Numbered from the stretch's first letter, positions 8,605 to 16,654 are shown. The stretch is 64,000 nucleotides of DNA from Candidatus Tectomicrobia bacterium (GCA_016192135.1 JACPUR010000041.1:1-64000); one strand, 5' to 3'. Translations and numbers: made by a program. The notes: generated by a model not told the origin, from the sequence alone.

Positions 8605-8811
8605 GTGACACAAGGTACAGTGAAGTGGTTCAACGACGCCAAGGGCTTCGGCTTCATCACCCGCGAGGACGGGGACGACGTGTTCGTCCACTTCTCCGCC
8701 ATCCAGGGCGAGGGCTTCAAGTCCCTCCAGGAGGGCGACCGGGTGGAGTTCGATGTCGCCAGCGGCCCCAAGGGCCCGCAGGCGGCGAACGTGCGGAGAG
8801 CCCAGGCCTAG
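8605..8811 (+). CDS. Cold-shock protein (CspA family)
   Basis: A 68-residue single cold-shock domain that binds single-stranded RNA/DNA and melts RNA structure. It carries both nucleic-acid-binding motifs, KGFGFI (RNP1) and VFVHFS (RNP2). The start is GTG at 8605 with AGGAGA 7 bases upstream; the usual first residues ([10 protein letters not shown]) follow at once. A longer frame from 8473 has no support. The 160-base stretch after the tRNA probably includes its promoter and a leader, as is common for csp genes. A strong terminator follows at 8836-8872. Confidence 0.96.
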   Translation: MTQGTVKWFNDAKGFGFITREDGDDVFVHFSAIQGEGFKSLQEGDRVEFDVASGPKGPQAANVRRAQA

Positions 8812-8835
8812 GCCGGCAAGCTCCTTCACGAAGCC

Positions 8836-8872
8836 AAAACCGGCGGCCGGGAAACCGGCCGCCGGTTTTTTT
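8836..8872 (+). terminator. Rho-independent terminator after the cold-shock gene
   Basis: AACCGGCGGCCGG pairs perfectly with CCGGCCGCCGGTT around a GAAA tetraloop and is followed by a T run. It may also serve apt on the opposite strand, because the A run lies on the other side of the stem. Confidence 0.93.
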
Positions 8873-8896
8873 CGTCCACCCGCCGGCCGCCGGGGC

Positions 8897-9421
8897 TCAG
8901 AACTGGAGCAGCGAGGTGATGGGGTAGCGGCCCAGGCGCTCGCGGGCCTTGAGGAAGGCCAGCTCGATGAAGAAGGCCATTCCCACGACCTCCCCCCCCA
9001 TCTTCTCGACGAGGGTGGCGCAGGCCTCGGCCGTCCCGCCGGTGGCCAAAAGATCGTCCGCCACGAGGACTTTCATGCCGGGCCGGATGGCGTCCCGGTG
9101 GATCTCGAGGGCGTCGGTGCCGTACTCGAGCTGGTAGCTGATCTTCTCCTTCTCCCATGGGAGCTTGCCCGGCTTGCGGACGAGGACAAAGCCCGCCCCC
9201 AGCTTGTAGGCGAGGGGCGAGGCGATGATGAAGCCCCGCGCCTCGGCGCCCACGACCACCTGGACGCCTTTTCCCACGAACTGGTCGGAGAGGAGATCCA
9301 CCGCCATCTGGAACGTGCGCGGATTCTGGAGGAGCGGGGTGATGTCCTTGAAGACGATCCCCTTCTTCGGGAAATCGGGGACGTCGCGGATGTGGCGCAA
9401 CAATTCCTGGATGGGGTCCAT
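8897..9421 (-). CDS. apt: Adenine phosphoribosyltransferase
   Basis: A 174-residue cytosolic purine-salvage enzyme (adenine + PRPP to AMP + PPi), of the standard length. The adenine-loop region DVPDFPKKGIVFKDITPLL (13-31) and the GAEARGF segment (58-64) are typical. The PRPP-binding motif VLVADDLLATGGT (118-130) is intact, as is the RKPGKLPW flexible loop (82-89). It sits 28 bases downstream of an NlpD-like lipoprotein gene on the same strand and may be cotranscribed with it. Confidence 0.97.
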   Translation of the reverse strand: MDPIQELLRHIRDVPDFPKKGIVFKDITPLLQNPRTFQMAVDLLSDQFVGKGVQVVVGAEARGFIIASPLAYKLGAGFVLVRKPGKLPWEKEKISYQLEYGTDALEIHRDAIRPGMKVLVADDLLATGGTAEACATLVEKMGGEVVGMAFFIELAFLKARERLGRYPITSLLQF

Positions 9422-9449
9422 CTCTTCCTCCCGGCCGGCTCTCGAACCA

Positions 9450-10214
9450 TCAGGGCAGGTACGATAACGGATCCTGGGGCACCGTGCGATGCCGGATCTC
9501 GAAATGAAGCTGGGCCTGGTCCACGTTGCCCGTCCGCCCGACGCGGGCGATGAGGCGGCCTCCCTCGACGACGTCGCCCTTCCGCACTAGGTTCTCGGCG
9601 TTATGGGCGTAGATGGAATGATACTCCCCCTCCCCATGGCGGATGATGATGGTCCGCCCGAAGCCGCCCGGGCCCCAGTCGCTGAAGATCACCTGCCCCG
9701 CCGCCGCCGCCCGCACGGGAGCGTCCGCCCGGGCGGAGATCACGATGCCGTCGTACTTCATCCCGTTCCGGCTTCCGAAGCGGTGGCGGAGCTTCCCCTG
9801 CACCGGCCAGGAAAACCGCAACCCGCCCCGGCCGGCGTTCACGCCTCCTCTTGAGGCCGGCTCCTCGGCCTGGGCCCACCGCGGCCGCTCCTTCGGGGGC
9901 GGCGGCCCCCCGTGCACCGGCACCGCAAGCGTCCGCTGCGCGCGGGGGATGAAGAGCCGCGCGCCCGCCCTCAGCCGGTCCGGGTTCGGGATGCCGTTCA
10001 GGACGGCGATTTCCTCCACGTCCACTCCATAGGTTCTCGAGATGCGCCAGAGGGTCTGGCCCGGCTCGACGACGTGATAGACGCCCTGCCTGCGGCCGTC
10101 CGATGCCGCCCGCCGGTAATCATGGAACTGCCCCCCGCACCCGGCCAGGCTTGCGGCGAAGAGCAAAACCGCTCCCTTCCATGACCGGGCCCGAAGCCAC
10201 CCGATGAAATCCAA
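9450..10214 (-). CDS. LysM/LytM-domain lipoprotein, NlpD-like amidase activator
   Basis: About 254 residues. A lipoprotein signal ends in LAGC. A LysM domain follows (VVEPGQTLWRISRTYG...LNGIPNPDRLRAGARLFIP), then a proline-rich linker and a C-terminal M23/LytM domain ending in DPLSYLP, as in NlpD. The peptidase ligands are degenerate: the usual HxGxD is replaced by KYDGIV, and the HxH pair reads QLH. It is therefore probably a catalytically dead activator of cell-wall amidases (inference from E. coli NlpD/EnvC). The start is uncertain: TTG at 10214 is used because all ATG choices lie inside the upstream palindromic repeat. Confidence 0.82.
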   Translation of the reverse strand: MDFIGWLRARSWKGAVLLFAASLAGCGGQFHDYRRAASDGRRQGVYHVVEPGQTLWRISRTYGVDVEEIAVLNGIPNPDRLRAGARLFIPRAQRTLAVPVHGGPPPPKERPRWAQAEEPASRGGVNAGRGGLRFSWPVQGKLRHRFGSRNGMKYDGIVISARADAPVRAAAAGQVIFSDWGPGGFGRTIIIRHGEGEYHSIYAHNAENLVRKGDVVEGGRLIARVGRTGNVDQAQLHFEIRHRTVPQDPLSYLP

Positions 10215-10254
10215 ACAGGTTGCGCGGCAACCTTTTAGAACCGAAGGAGCCCTC

Positions 10255-10410
10255 TGTACAGGCTCCGCCTCCCCTCTCCCCGTCTTTTCGGGTCCCCGAA
10301 CCGACAGGCCGGTTCGGGAGGAGAGAGAGGGGACGGGGGTGAGGGAAACATCCAGCGGCGCAGCTAAATTCTCCCTCACCCCGGCCCTCTCCCAAAGGGA
10401 GAGGGCGAAG
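10255..10410. repeat. Compound palindromic intergenic repeat
   Basis: Two hairpin units face each other. CCCGAACCG (10295-10303) pairs with CGGTTCGGG (10310-10318), flanked by CCCTCTCCCC and GAGGGGACGGGGGTGAGGG arms. CCCTCTCCC (10385-10393) pairs with GGGAGAGGG (10397-10405) around AAA. The CTCCCTCACCCCG and CGGGGGTGAGGG segments are inverted copies. Similar 'CCCTCACCCCGGCCCTCTCCC' elements are widespread REP-like repeats in high-G+C proteobacterial-type genomes. The repeat happens to lack stops in the NlpD frame, which creates a false N-terminal extension. Confidence 0.8.
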
Positions 10411-10443
10411 TGGCACATCCACCCAAGCGGGAGGAACGCCCAC

Positions 10444-10890
10444 CTAGCCATGGAGCGCCAGCCTCACCGCTTCCTCGGGGGTGTCCGCCGCGAGGACACC
10501 GCGCGGATTCTCGCGGCAGCCGAGCGCCACCACCCGCCGCCCGAGCTTCAGGCCCAGGGCCATCTCCGAGAGAGTTCCGTAAGCCCCTTCGAGGGCAATC
10601 AGGGCGGTGGCCGTGGCCGCGATGATGGCGTTCCGCGCATGGCCCATCCCGGTGCAGATGGCGAGGTCGATGTGGGGATTGGCCGCGGCCGGGTCGTATC
10701 CGGGGAGGATGCCGAGGGTGAGGCCGCCGCCCTCCTTCGCGCCTCGGGCGGCGGCCTCCATCACCCCGCCCAGCCCGCCGCACACGAGGATGGCACCCTC
10801 GCGGGCGATGAGGCGGCCCACTTCTCCGGCCATGCGCAGGACGGAGGGCGATGAGACGGAATCGCCGATGACAGCGATCAGGGGCTTCAC
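10444..10890 (-). CDS. LOG-like Rossmann protein (TIGR00725 family)
   Basis: A 148-residue protein with a lysine-decarboxylase-like/LOG fold: IAVIGDSVSSP at the N terminus, LVCGGLGGVMEAAARGAKEGGG, then ICTGMGHARNAIIAATATALIALEGAYGTLSEM. The classical PGGxGTxxE active-site motif reads EGAYGTLSE, as in the TIGR00725 group, whose function is unknown; true LOG proteins release cytokinin-type bases from nucleotides. The GTG at 10890 was chosen because the conserved first strand starts immediately after it. Upstream residues of the longer frame look non-coding. Confidence 0.8.
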   Translation of the reverse strand: MKPLIAVIGDSVSSPSVLRMAGEVGRLIAREGAILVCGGLGGVMEAAARGAKEGGGLTLGILPGYDPAAANPHIDLAICTGMGHARNAIIAATATALIALEGAYGTLSEMALGLKLGRRVVALGCRENPRGVLAADTPEEAVRLALHG

Positions 10891-11684
10891 GCGCCGGCAT
10901 TCCCGGGGGCGGAGGAAATGCGGTGGGCGGGCGGGGACCCGGAATGAAAACGCAACGTAACGTATTTTCAACACTTCCGCCGCGGGGTCAAGCCCCCGGT
11001 TGTGGGTCATCTGGCGGTTTGGGGGTCATTCCGGAGCCCTTCGCTTGCGCCCATGGCAAGCTCCGCGGGGAATCTTCGTGCACGGCGGGCTCCCTCGGAA
11101 CGACACCCGCTCGCGCTCGTCACGCGAACTGGCCTGCCGCTCAATGCTCGATTCGTGCGCAGCGCGATCGGCGCTTCCGCACAGCACGCGAGACAGCTGC
11201 CCTCTATAAACAGCGGAGAGATATCTGCCGCGCTCCGAGCGCAATCGGAAGCGCCCCAAAAAGCGGCGGAAAGGTTTCGTTCATTGGCGAGCAACATAGG
11301 AAACCTTGCCATTACGTTGCCACCAGGTTCCTCTGAGGCTGGCGTGATTTTTTCGGTGTCTCTCTGCTATCCAGCCGTTTGGGCGATTGGCTACAATGAA
11401 ACGCCGCCTCGGCATTTCTTGCGGAGGCGGACAGCTCATTCTCTCCGAAACCGGCTTCAAAATTTCTATCCCCCCACCGATGGCGTGTAGAGCGCGCCCA
11501 TTCGCTGGCGAACCCGGCAGGGAGCATGCCCCCCCCGGAGGGACTCCATCCCTCCGCCTGGCCGCGGATCGGATGTACTCCCTCCTCTTCCCGGACATGA
11601 GAGAGGATGAGGGACCGCTGGCCCGGCTCCCGGATGCAAAGAGTCGCGGAGAGGAATGCGCAATCCGGCGCTCAATGAGGAAAA
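10891..11684. other. 794-base stretch without a convincing gene
   Basis: No reading frame here shows a protein family or good ribosome site. 10950-10975 is AT-richer (AACGTAACGTATTTTCAACAC). 11025-11120 is a mosaic resembling the common GTCATTCCG...GGAATCTTCGTG...GGAACGACA intergenic repeats, possibly a decayed copy. The remainder (11120-11680) has scattered stops in all frames. It separates the housekeeping stretch from the acyltransferase cassette. Confidence 0.55.
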
Positions 11685-12896
11685 ATGAAAACCATTAAAG
11701 GACGGAAGAAGGAAGATCCGGATCTAGAAAGCGGCGTCGGGATTCTCTCTCGTAAAAGCGGCGCGCTCAGGGTTGAGGCCGTCACCGATTACGAGACGTT
11801 TCTCCAACTGAGGCAGGCGTGGGGCCGGCTGGAGAAAGAGTCTGGACTGGACCATCCGTTCTTGACCTTCGAGTGGATTCAAACCTGGTGGGAGTGCTTT
11901 GGCGCCGGGAAGGAGCTTCACGTCCTCCTCGTGAAGGAAAAGGATAGGCTGAGGGCCATCGCGCCGCTGATGCGGAGCACGGTGAAGAGGTACGGCATTC
12001 CCGTGCAGCGGCTCGGCTTCCTCTACAATCCCCACACCCCGCGGTGCGATTTCCTGGCGGCGAAAGGCGCGAACGGGATCTGGCGGGCCGTCTGGCAATA
12101 CCTGCGGGGCAACCAAGACATGTGGGACGTGCTGGAGCTCTGCCAGCTTCCGCCTGAAAGCGAGGCCCTGCCGGAAATACGGAACCAGGCCGGCTCGGAT
12201 GAATTCCTCTCCGGGACCTGGGGGGGGGAGAAATCTCCCTATCTGCCCATCGGGACGAGGAACGGCTATCCGGAAGGGCCGAGCAGGAAGGAAGAGAAAA
12301 GGCTGCGGAATTGCTTCAACCGGGTCCGCAGGCTGGGCGAGCCGGAGCTCGAAATCATCCCGGGCGGAGAGAATATGGGAAAGGCGCTGGAAGACGGCTT
12401 TCAGATCGAGGCGGCGGCCTGGAAGGGAAAAGCCGGCACCGCCATCTCCTCCGACCCCGCGGTGTGCCTCTTCTACCGAAAGCTGGCAGAGCGGGCGGCC
12501 GGGAAAGGATGGCTCCGTCTTCACTTCCTGTCCGTCGCGCAGCGCAGAATCGCCTTTGGATACTCCCTCTGCTACAGAGGCAAGCTCTACCTGCTCAAGC
12601 CTGGATATGACCCCGCCTACGCCAGCTGCTCTCCCTCCATGCTGCTCGTTTCACTGACCCTTCGGAATGCCTTGGCGGAGGGGATCGAGGAGTACGACAT
12701 GCTCGGCACGGACGATGAGTGGAAGCTCAAGTGGACGAACAAGCTGCGGCCTCACACGTGGCTGTTCGTCTACCCGAGGACCCCGCGAGGCGTCCTTCTC
12801 CACAGGCTCAAATTCGGGCTGATCCCCCGAATCCGGGAATTCGTCTCGAGAATCGCCTTCACCACGGGCCGGGGTTCATCTGGACCGCCCAACTAA
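11685..12896 (+). CDS. CelD/BioF2-like GNAT-fold acyltransferase, copy 1
   Basis: A 403-residue protein. Residues about 30-180 contain the CelD-type N-terminal half (HPFLTFEWIQTWWECFG, LRAIAPLM), and residues about 230-390 the acetyltransferase_6 (FemAB/BioF2-like) half with FGYSLCYRGKLYLLKPGYD and EYDMLGTDDEWKLKWTN. Relatives acylate cell-surface polysaccharides or peptidoglycan precursors, or sit in cellulose and exopolysaccharide loci; the acyl acceptor is unknown. The start is supported by GAGGAAAA before the ATG. A close paralogue lies at 13933, with a methyltransferase between. No membrane segment or signal is seen, so it is cytosolic. Confidence 0.82.
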   Translation: MKTIKGRKKEDPDLESGVGILSRKSGALRVEAVTDYETFLQLRQAWGRLEKESGLDHPFLTFEWIQTWWECFGAGKELHVLLVKEKDRLRAIAPLMRSTVKRYGIPVQRLGFLYNPHTPRCDFLAAKGANGIWRAVWQYLRGNQDMWDVLELCQLPPESEALPEIRNQAGSDEFLSGTWGGEKSPYLPIGTRNGYPEGPSRKEEKRLRNCFNRVRRLGEPELEIIPGGENMGKALEDGFQIEAAAWKGKAGTAISSDPAVCLFYRKLAERAAGKGWLRLHFLSVAQRRIAFGYSLCYRGKLYLLKPGYDPAYASCSPSMLLVSLTLRNALAEGIEEYDMLGTDDEWKLKWTNKLRPHTWLFVYPRTPRGVLLHRLKFGLIPRIREFVSRIAFTTGRGSSGPPN

Positions 12897-12909
12897 GAGC
12901 ACGAAGACG

Positions 12910-13788
12910 GTGGCGATCGAACAAGCAAAAAGAAACGCGGGGAGGCATGACTGGCGCGGCTGGTACTTGAATTTCCTCAACCAGCCGCTGGCGCAGCGGT
13001 CGAGAGGCTTCCATGCCATCTCGGAAGGAGAGATGGCCATGACCGCGGAATTGATCGCCTCTTTCCTCGATTTGGATCCGAGCGCGGACATCGTCCTGGA
13101 CGTCGGCTGCGACAGCGCAGTCGTCAGCCGTTTTGTCGCACGCCGCTGCCGGCGCTTCGCGGGAGTGAATTTCATACCCGCGATGCTGATCGAGGCCGAC
13201 CGGCAGAACGCCGCCGCCTCCCGCTATCCGGCATGGTTCGCGGCGGCGGACGGCCGCCTCCTCCCCTTCCCGGCGGGCGTCTTTAGCAAGGCCTACTGCT
13301 CCGACATGATGCACACGCTTCCGAATCACGAGGACGCGCTGAAGCTGATCCGGGAATTGCTCCGGGTGTGCCGGCCCGGGGGCGAAGCGCTTGTTACGAG
13401 CATCCCCGACGTCCATAAGAAGTTTCAGGGAAAATTGCTGGCTTTGCGGAGGGCGAGGTGGAATGAGAAGTGGAGGGTCATGCTTCATCTCCTGATCCCG
13501 CGGCCCGCGATACGCATCATGCGCCGGCTCTTTCGGCTAAAACCCCGGTATGATCTGGAATATTTGGAATTCGATCTTGATAAAATGAAAAAGCAGCTGG
13601 ATGCGGAAGGTCTGCGATGCGATATCCTTGATTTTCCAACGGATTATTGGAGCGAGGATTACCGCCTCACGCGCTCCAATCTTCTCATCCGCATCCCACC
13701 CGATTCGGCTGGTCGCACGCCCGCCCCCCGTTCAAACCCTCCGAGATTCGTGCCGCCCCCGCCTGCGCCAAAAGAAACTTTGTTCTAA
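12910..13788 (+). CDS. Class I SAM-dependent methyltransferase
   Basis: A 292-residue enzyme. The SAM-binding motif I is degenerate (IVLDVGCDSAVVSRFVA, with DSA in place of the common GTG). An acidic residue follows (EAD), then motif II/III-like FSKAYCSDMMHTLPNHEDALKLIRELLRVCRPGGEAL, which matches the Methyltransf_11 (UbiE-like) pattern. The start is GTG, 13 bases after the stop of acyltransferase copy 1, so the two are probably cotranscribed. The C-terminal 30 residues are proline/arginine-rich and look like an unconserved tail. The substrate may be the same glycan or lipid carrier as its acyltransferase neighbours (inference). Confidence 0.85.
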   Translation: MAIEQAKRNAGRHDWRGWYLNFLNQPLAQRSRGFHAISEGEMAMTAELIASFLDLDPSADIVLDVGCDSAVVSRFVARRCRRFAGVNFIPAMLIEADRQNAAASRYPAWFAAADGRLLPFPAGVFSKAYCSDMMHTLPNHEDALKLIRELLRVCRPGGEALVTSIPDVHKKFQGKLLALRRARWNEKWRVMLHLLIPRPAIRIMRRLFRLKPRYDLEYLEFDLDKMKKQLDAEGLRCDILDFPTDYWSEDYRLTRSNLLIRIPPDSAGRTPAPRSNPPRFVPPPPAPKETLF

Positions 13789-13827
13789 CCAAATTGAAAT
13801 GTTAATGTAACTTACGAAAAAATATTT

Positions 13828-13856
13828 TTAACACACTGATACACTTTCGATATTTT
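13828..13856 (+). promoter_or_regulatory. Sigma-70-type promoter in an AT-rich island
   Basis: TTAACA (13828-13833), a 17-base spacer and TATTTT (13851-13856) lie in a strikingly AT-rich stretch (13790-13905) 75 bases before acyltransferase copy 2. The location and spacing suit transcription of that gene separately from copy 1. Confidence 0.6.
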
Positions 13857-13932
13857 TCTGCTATATCGGCGTTTTTTGTTCATGTAAAATAAAATTGCCG
13901 CCAAAGTTAGCTCATTCTCATTCAAGGGCGGT

Positions 13933-15234
13933 GTGGTGTCCATCAATCCTGCTGGCGATCACAATCCCAAAAACCTGGCTCACGCGGTGGCGGGCATCCA
14001 GGGCGCCATATGGCATCATTCAGCGCTTTCCGCTCCGGCCGTACGCGAGGCGCATCCCGCGGGAAACCGTGCGGCCCATTCCGGGAAAGAGCACGAGGGC
14101 GCGAGGAATGCCGGAAGCCCATTCTCCACCGCGGGCAGAGTCTCCTCCTGCACTGTCGAGCTCGTCTCCGATTACGAGACGCTCCTCCGGTTGAAGCCGG
14201 CCTGGGACCGGCTGGCGGAGGAGTCGGACGTGAGCCACCCTTTCTTGACTTTCGAGTGGGTCCAGACCTGGTGGGAATGCTTTGGCGAGGGGAAGGAGCT
14301 TCATATCCTCCTCGTGAAGAATAACGGGAAGCTAAAGGCCATCGCGCCCCTGATGCGCAGCACGGAGAAGAAGTACGGCGTATCCGTGCGGCAGCTCGGC
14401 CTCATCTACAACCCCCACACCCCCCGGTGCGACTTCCTTGTGGCGAGGGATGCGAAGGGCGTCTATCCGGCGGTTTGGCGGCACCTCTGGAGCCACAGGA
14501 GCGAGTGGGATGTGCTGGCACTCTGCCAGCTTCCGTCCGATTCAAGGACGCTCCTGAAGTTCCGGAGATATGCCTCCGCGGGGCGGTTCCCGGCGGGAAT
14601 CTGGGAGGGGGAAAAGTCCCCCTACCTGCTCATCGGGACCCCGAACGGTTATCCGGACGGAACCTGCCGGAAAGAAGAGAAAAACCTGAAGAATCGATTC
14701 AACCGGCTTCAAAAGCTGGGGCAGCCGGATCTCGAGGTGATTACTCAGGCGGATGCAACTCTCAACGACGGCCTGCGGCTCGAGGCGGCGGCCTGGAAGG
14801 CGGGGAGCGGGACCGCGATAGTCTCCGATCCGGCGGTTTGCGCTTTTTACAGCAAGCTGGCCGAGCGGGCCGCGCTTCGGGGATGGTTGCGCCTTTATTT
14901 CCTGAGCGTCAGGAACCGCCGCATCGCCTTCACCTACTCGCTTTGCTACAAGCAAAGACTTTTTTTGCTCAAGCCGGGTTACGATCCGGACTGCGCGCAA
15001 TACGCGCCTTCCAGGCTGCTTCTTTCGTTGACGCTGCGGAATGCCCTGGCCCGGGATATCACCGAATATGATCTGCTCGGCTCGGATGACGAGTGGAAGC
15101 TGAAATGGACGAACGAGGTGCGGCCGCATTCATGGCTGTTCATCTACCCGAGGACCCCGCGGGGGTTTCTGCTCCACGGGCTGAAATTCGGGCTCCTTCG
15201 CCGAATTTGCAAAATGCCTTCTGCATTTTTCTAG
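13933..15234 (+). CDS. CelD/BioF2-like GNAT-fold acyltransferase, copy 2
   Basis: A 433-residue paralogue of the 11685 gene. Over most of the length it keeps the same blocks (DYETLLRLKPAWDRL, HPFLTFEWVQTWWECFG, YNPHTPRCDFL, KSPYLLIGTPNGYP, DDEWKLKWTNEVRPH); identity looks to be around 60 percent by eye. It has an extra unconserved N-terminal stretch of about 70 residues (HHSALSAPAVREAHPAG...), so the true start could be later. The GTG at 13933 is preceded by AAGGGCG. The duplication flanking a methyltransferase suggests two acylation steps or two related acceptors. Confidence 0.8.
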   Translation: MVSINPAGDHNPKNLAHAVAGIQGAIWHHSALSAPAVREAHPAGNRAAHSGKEHEGARNAGSPFSTAGRVSSCTVELVSDYETLLRLKPAWDRLAEESDVSHPFLTFEWVQTWWECFGEGKELHILLVKNNGKLKAIAPLMRSTEKKYGVSVRQLGLIYNPHTPRCDFLVARDAKGVYPAVWRHLWSHRSEWDVLALCQLPSDSRTLLKFRRYASAGRFPAGIWEGEKSPYLLIGTPNGYPDGTCRKEEKNLKNRFNRLQKLGQPDLEVITQADATLNDGLRLEAAAWKAGSGTAIVSDPAVCAFYSKLAERAALRGWLRLYFLSVRNRRIAFTYSLCYKQRLFLLKPGYDPDCAQYAPSRLLLSLTLRNALARDITEYDLLGSDDEWKLKWTNEVRPHSWLFIYPRTPRGFLLHGLKFGLLRRICKMPSAFF

Positions 15235-15267
15235 AAAGCCGAAGCCTGCTGAACGGAGGAGCCGGGC

Positions 15268-16449
15268 TCAGGCCGGCGCTCCCGGCCTTCGCAACAGCGG
15301 CATCTCCATCCATCTTCCCTCCGCGGCGCTGCGCTGGCAGGCCTCGGCGAGCTGGACATCTCGAATCCCGCCTGCGAGATCCGCGTAAAAGGGCTCGCCG
15401 GCCGCCACATGCCGGATAAAGCCCTCCCAGCCGAAGCGGTAGGGATTCTTGTAAGGCTCAGAGCCCTGAACCTCCTGCCAGCCCTCGCGGTAGTCCACGT
15501 TGACGTTCATGGTATCGGCGTCCCGGCCCATGAGGAAGCCGCGGATGGCGGGCGTATCCCGCGCCGGCTGCTTCCAGCACCGGCGCAGGCCGGCCACGGC
15601 CGAACCTCCGGTCCCGTCGATCTGAAAGGCGACAAGGTCGTCGCGCCGCACCCGCGTGGACCAGGAGGCAAGGATCGCGCCCCGGGCGCCGCTCTCCATC
15701 TCGAGCAGCGTGTGCGCATTGTCCTCGACGTCGACGCCGAAGCGATCCCCCGACTCATCCGCCCGGACCGTCTGGCCGGTCCACGCCATGGCGGCGACCC
15801 GCTTGATCGGCCCGAGCATTCCCTCGACGATGTAGCGCCAGTGCGGGTGCATGTCCGAGATCAGCCCTCCGCCGCTGGATTTCCTGTAATTCCAGCTCGG
15901 CCGCTGCGACGGCGCCGCGACACCATCGAACACCCACCAGCCGAACTCGATGCGGAATCCGATAATGCGCCCGAAGAAACCGCTGTCCACGAGCCGGTGC
16001 AGCTTGCGGAAGCCCGGCAGGAACAGCTTGTCCTCGACGGCACCGTGCTTGAGGCCCCTCGCCTCGGCAGCCCGCAGGAGCGCCAATCCGTCCTCGGCCG
16101 TGGGAGCCACCGGCTTCTCGGCGTAGATGTGCTTTCCCGCCTCGATGGCCCGCTTGAGAAGGCCGAACCGCAGATGGGTCGCGGCCGCGTCGAAGAAAAC
16201 AGGATATTCCGGATTGCGCAGCGCGGCGTCCAGATCGGTCGTCCAGTCGAGGCCGCCGTTTTCCGCCGCGACCGCCGCCAGGCGCTCCGCGTTGCGGCCG
16301 GCCAGAAGCGGCTTCGGCATGATCGTATCGCCGCCGGCGGGGAGGCCTCCCTCCGCCCGGATCGGCGCCAGCGAATTGCGCAGGTGCTGGAAAGAGCCGA
16401 TGCCGCCCGTCGCGCCGTGCAGGATGATGCCGATCTCACGCGTGGCCAT
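15268..16449 (-). CDS. Gfo/Idh/MocA family oxidoreductase
   Basis: A 393-residue NAD(P)-dependent sugar or polyol dehydrogenase-type enzyme. The N-terminal Rossmann part is IILHGATGGIGSFQHLRNSL. A conserved EKP motif (IYAEKPVAPTAEDGLALL) marks the cofactor/catalytic region, and the C-terminal beta-sheet domain contains GGGLISDMHPHWRYIVEGMLG. The GxGxxG loop is relaxed to GATGGIG. The ATG at 16449 follows AGGGGACGG; the longer frame enters the tRNA scar region. The substrate is unknown. It converges with the acyltransferase cassette, with no shared operon. Confidence 0.87.
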   Translation of the reverse strand: MATREIGIILHGATGGIGSFQHLRNSLAPIRAEGGLPAGGDTIMPKPLLAGRNAERLAAVAAENGGLDWTTDLDAALRNPEYPVFFDAAATHLRFGLLKRAIEAGKHIYAEKPVAPTAEDGLALLRAAEARGLKHGAVEDKLFLPGFRKLHRLVDSGFFGRIIGFRIEFGWWVFDGVAAPSQRPSWNYRKSSGGGLISDMHPHWRYIVEGMLGPIKRVAAMAWTGQTVRADESGDRFGVDVEDNAHTLLEMESGARGAILASWSTRVRRDDLVAFQIDGTGGSAVAGLRRCWKQPARDTPAIRGFLMGRDADTMNVNVDYREGWQEVQGSEPYKNPYRFGWEGFIRHVAAGEPFYADLAGGIRDVQLAEACQRSAAEGRWMEMPLLRRPGAPA

Positions 16450-16526
16450 GTATCCGTCCCCTGTTCCCTGCTTGGGGCAAAAATATTCCCCCACGCGAAA
16501 CCCGGGCATTCCCGGGCTGTGGGGGG

Positions 16527-16564
16527 ATCGGGGGGGGAGGGACTTGAACCTCCGGCCTCCTGCG
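16527..16564 (-). pseudogene. tRNA-Pro 3' fragment (scar or attachment-site remnant)
   Basis: On the minus strand this reads as the extra arm, T arm and 3' acceptor part of the nearby intact tRNA-Pro. GCAGGAGGCCGGAGGTTCAA is identical to the intact gene at 16754-16773, and the following bases (GTCCCTCCCC...CGATC) are decayed from ATCCTCTCGCCCCGACC. No 5' half exists. A 3' tRNA fragment about 210 bases beyond the intact gene is the geometry left when an element integrates into a tRNA 3' end. Confidence 0.75.
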
Positions 16565-16597
16565 GCAGGAACAGGGAGAAGCTCCCGGCTCCGCCGC

Positions 16598-16654
16598 CTA
16601 CTTCACCGCCGCGAACTGCGCTTTGAGAAAATCAAGAAGGTCCTTCGGATAGGA
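16598..16654 (-). pseudogene. 18-codon remnant of an unknown gene's C terminus
   Basis: Between two stops lies SYPKDLLDFLKAQFAAVK followed by TAG, which looks like a natural protein C terminus without any gene body. It sits exactly between the intact tRNA-Pro and the tRNA-Pro fragment, so it may be the last remains of an integrated element or of the original flanking gene. The short length makes this tentative. Confidence 0.3.

Noticed and set aside
9450-10451. Long N-terminal extension of the NlpD-like protein
   Set aside because: The added 80 residues are translation of the palindromic repeat, and the lipobox lies downstream; the repeat simply lacks stops.
11000-11490. 162-residue plus-strand open frame before the cassette
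   Set aside because: No family, no ribosome site, codon use not typical, and overlapping frames are equally open; treated as non-coding.
16531-16537. Run of seven to eight G at 16531 as a hypermutable tract
   Set aside because: It lies within the decayed tRNA fragment, not in a reading frame, so no phase-variation role follows.
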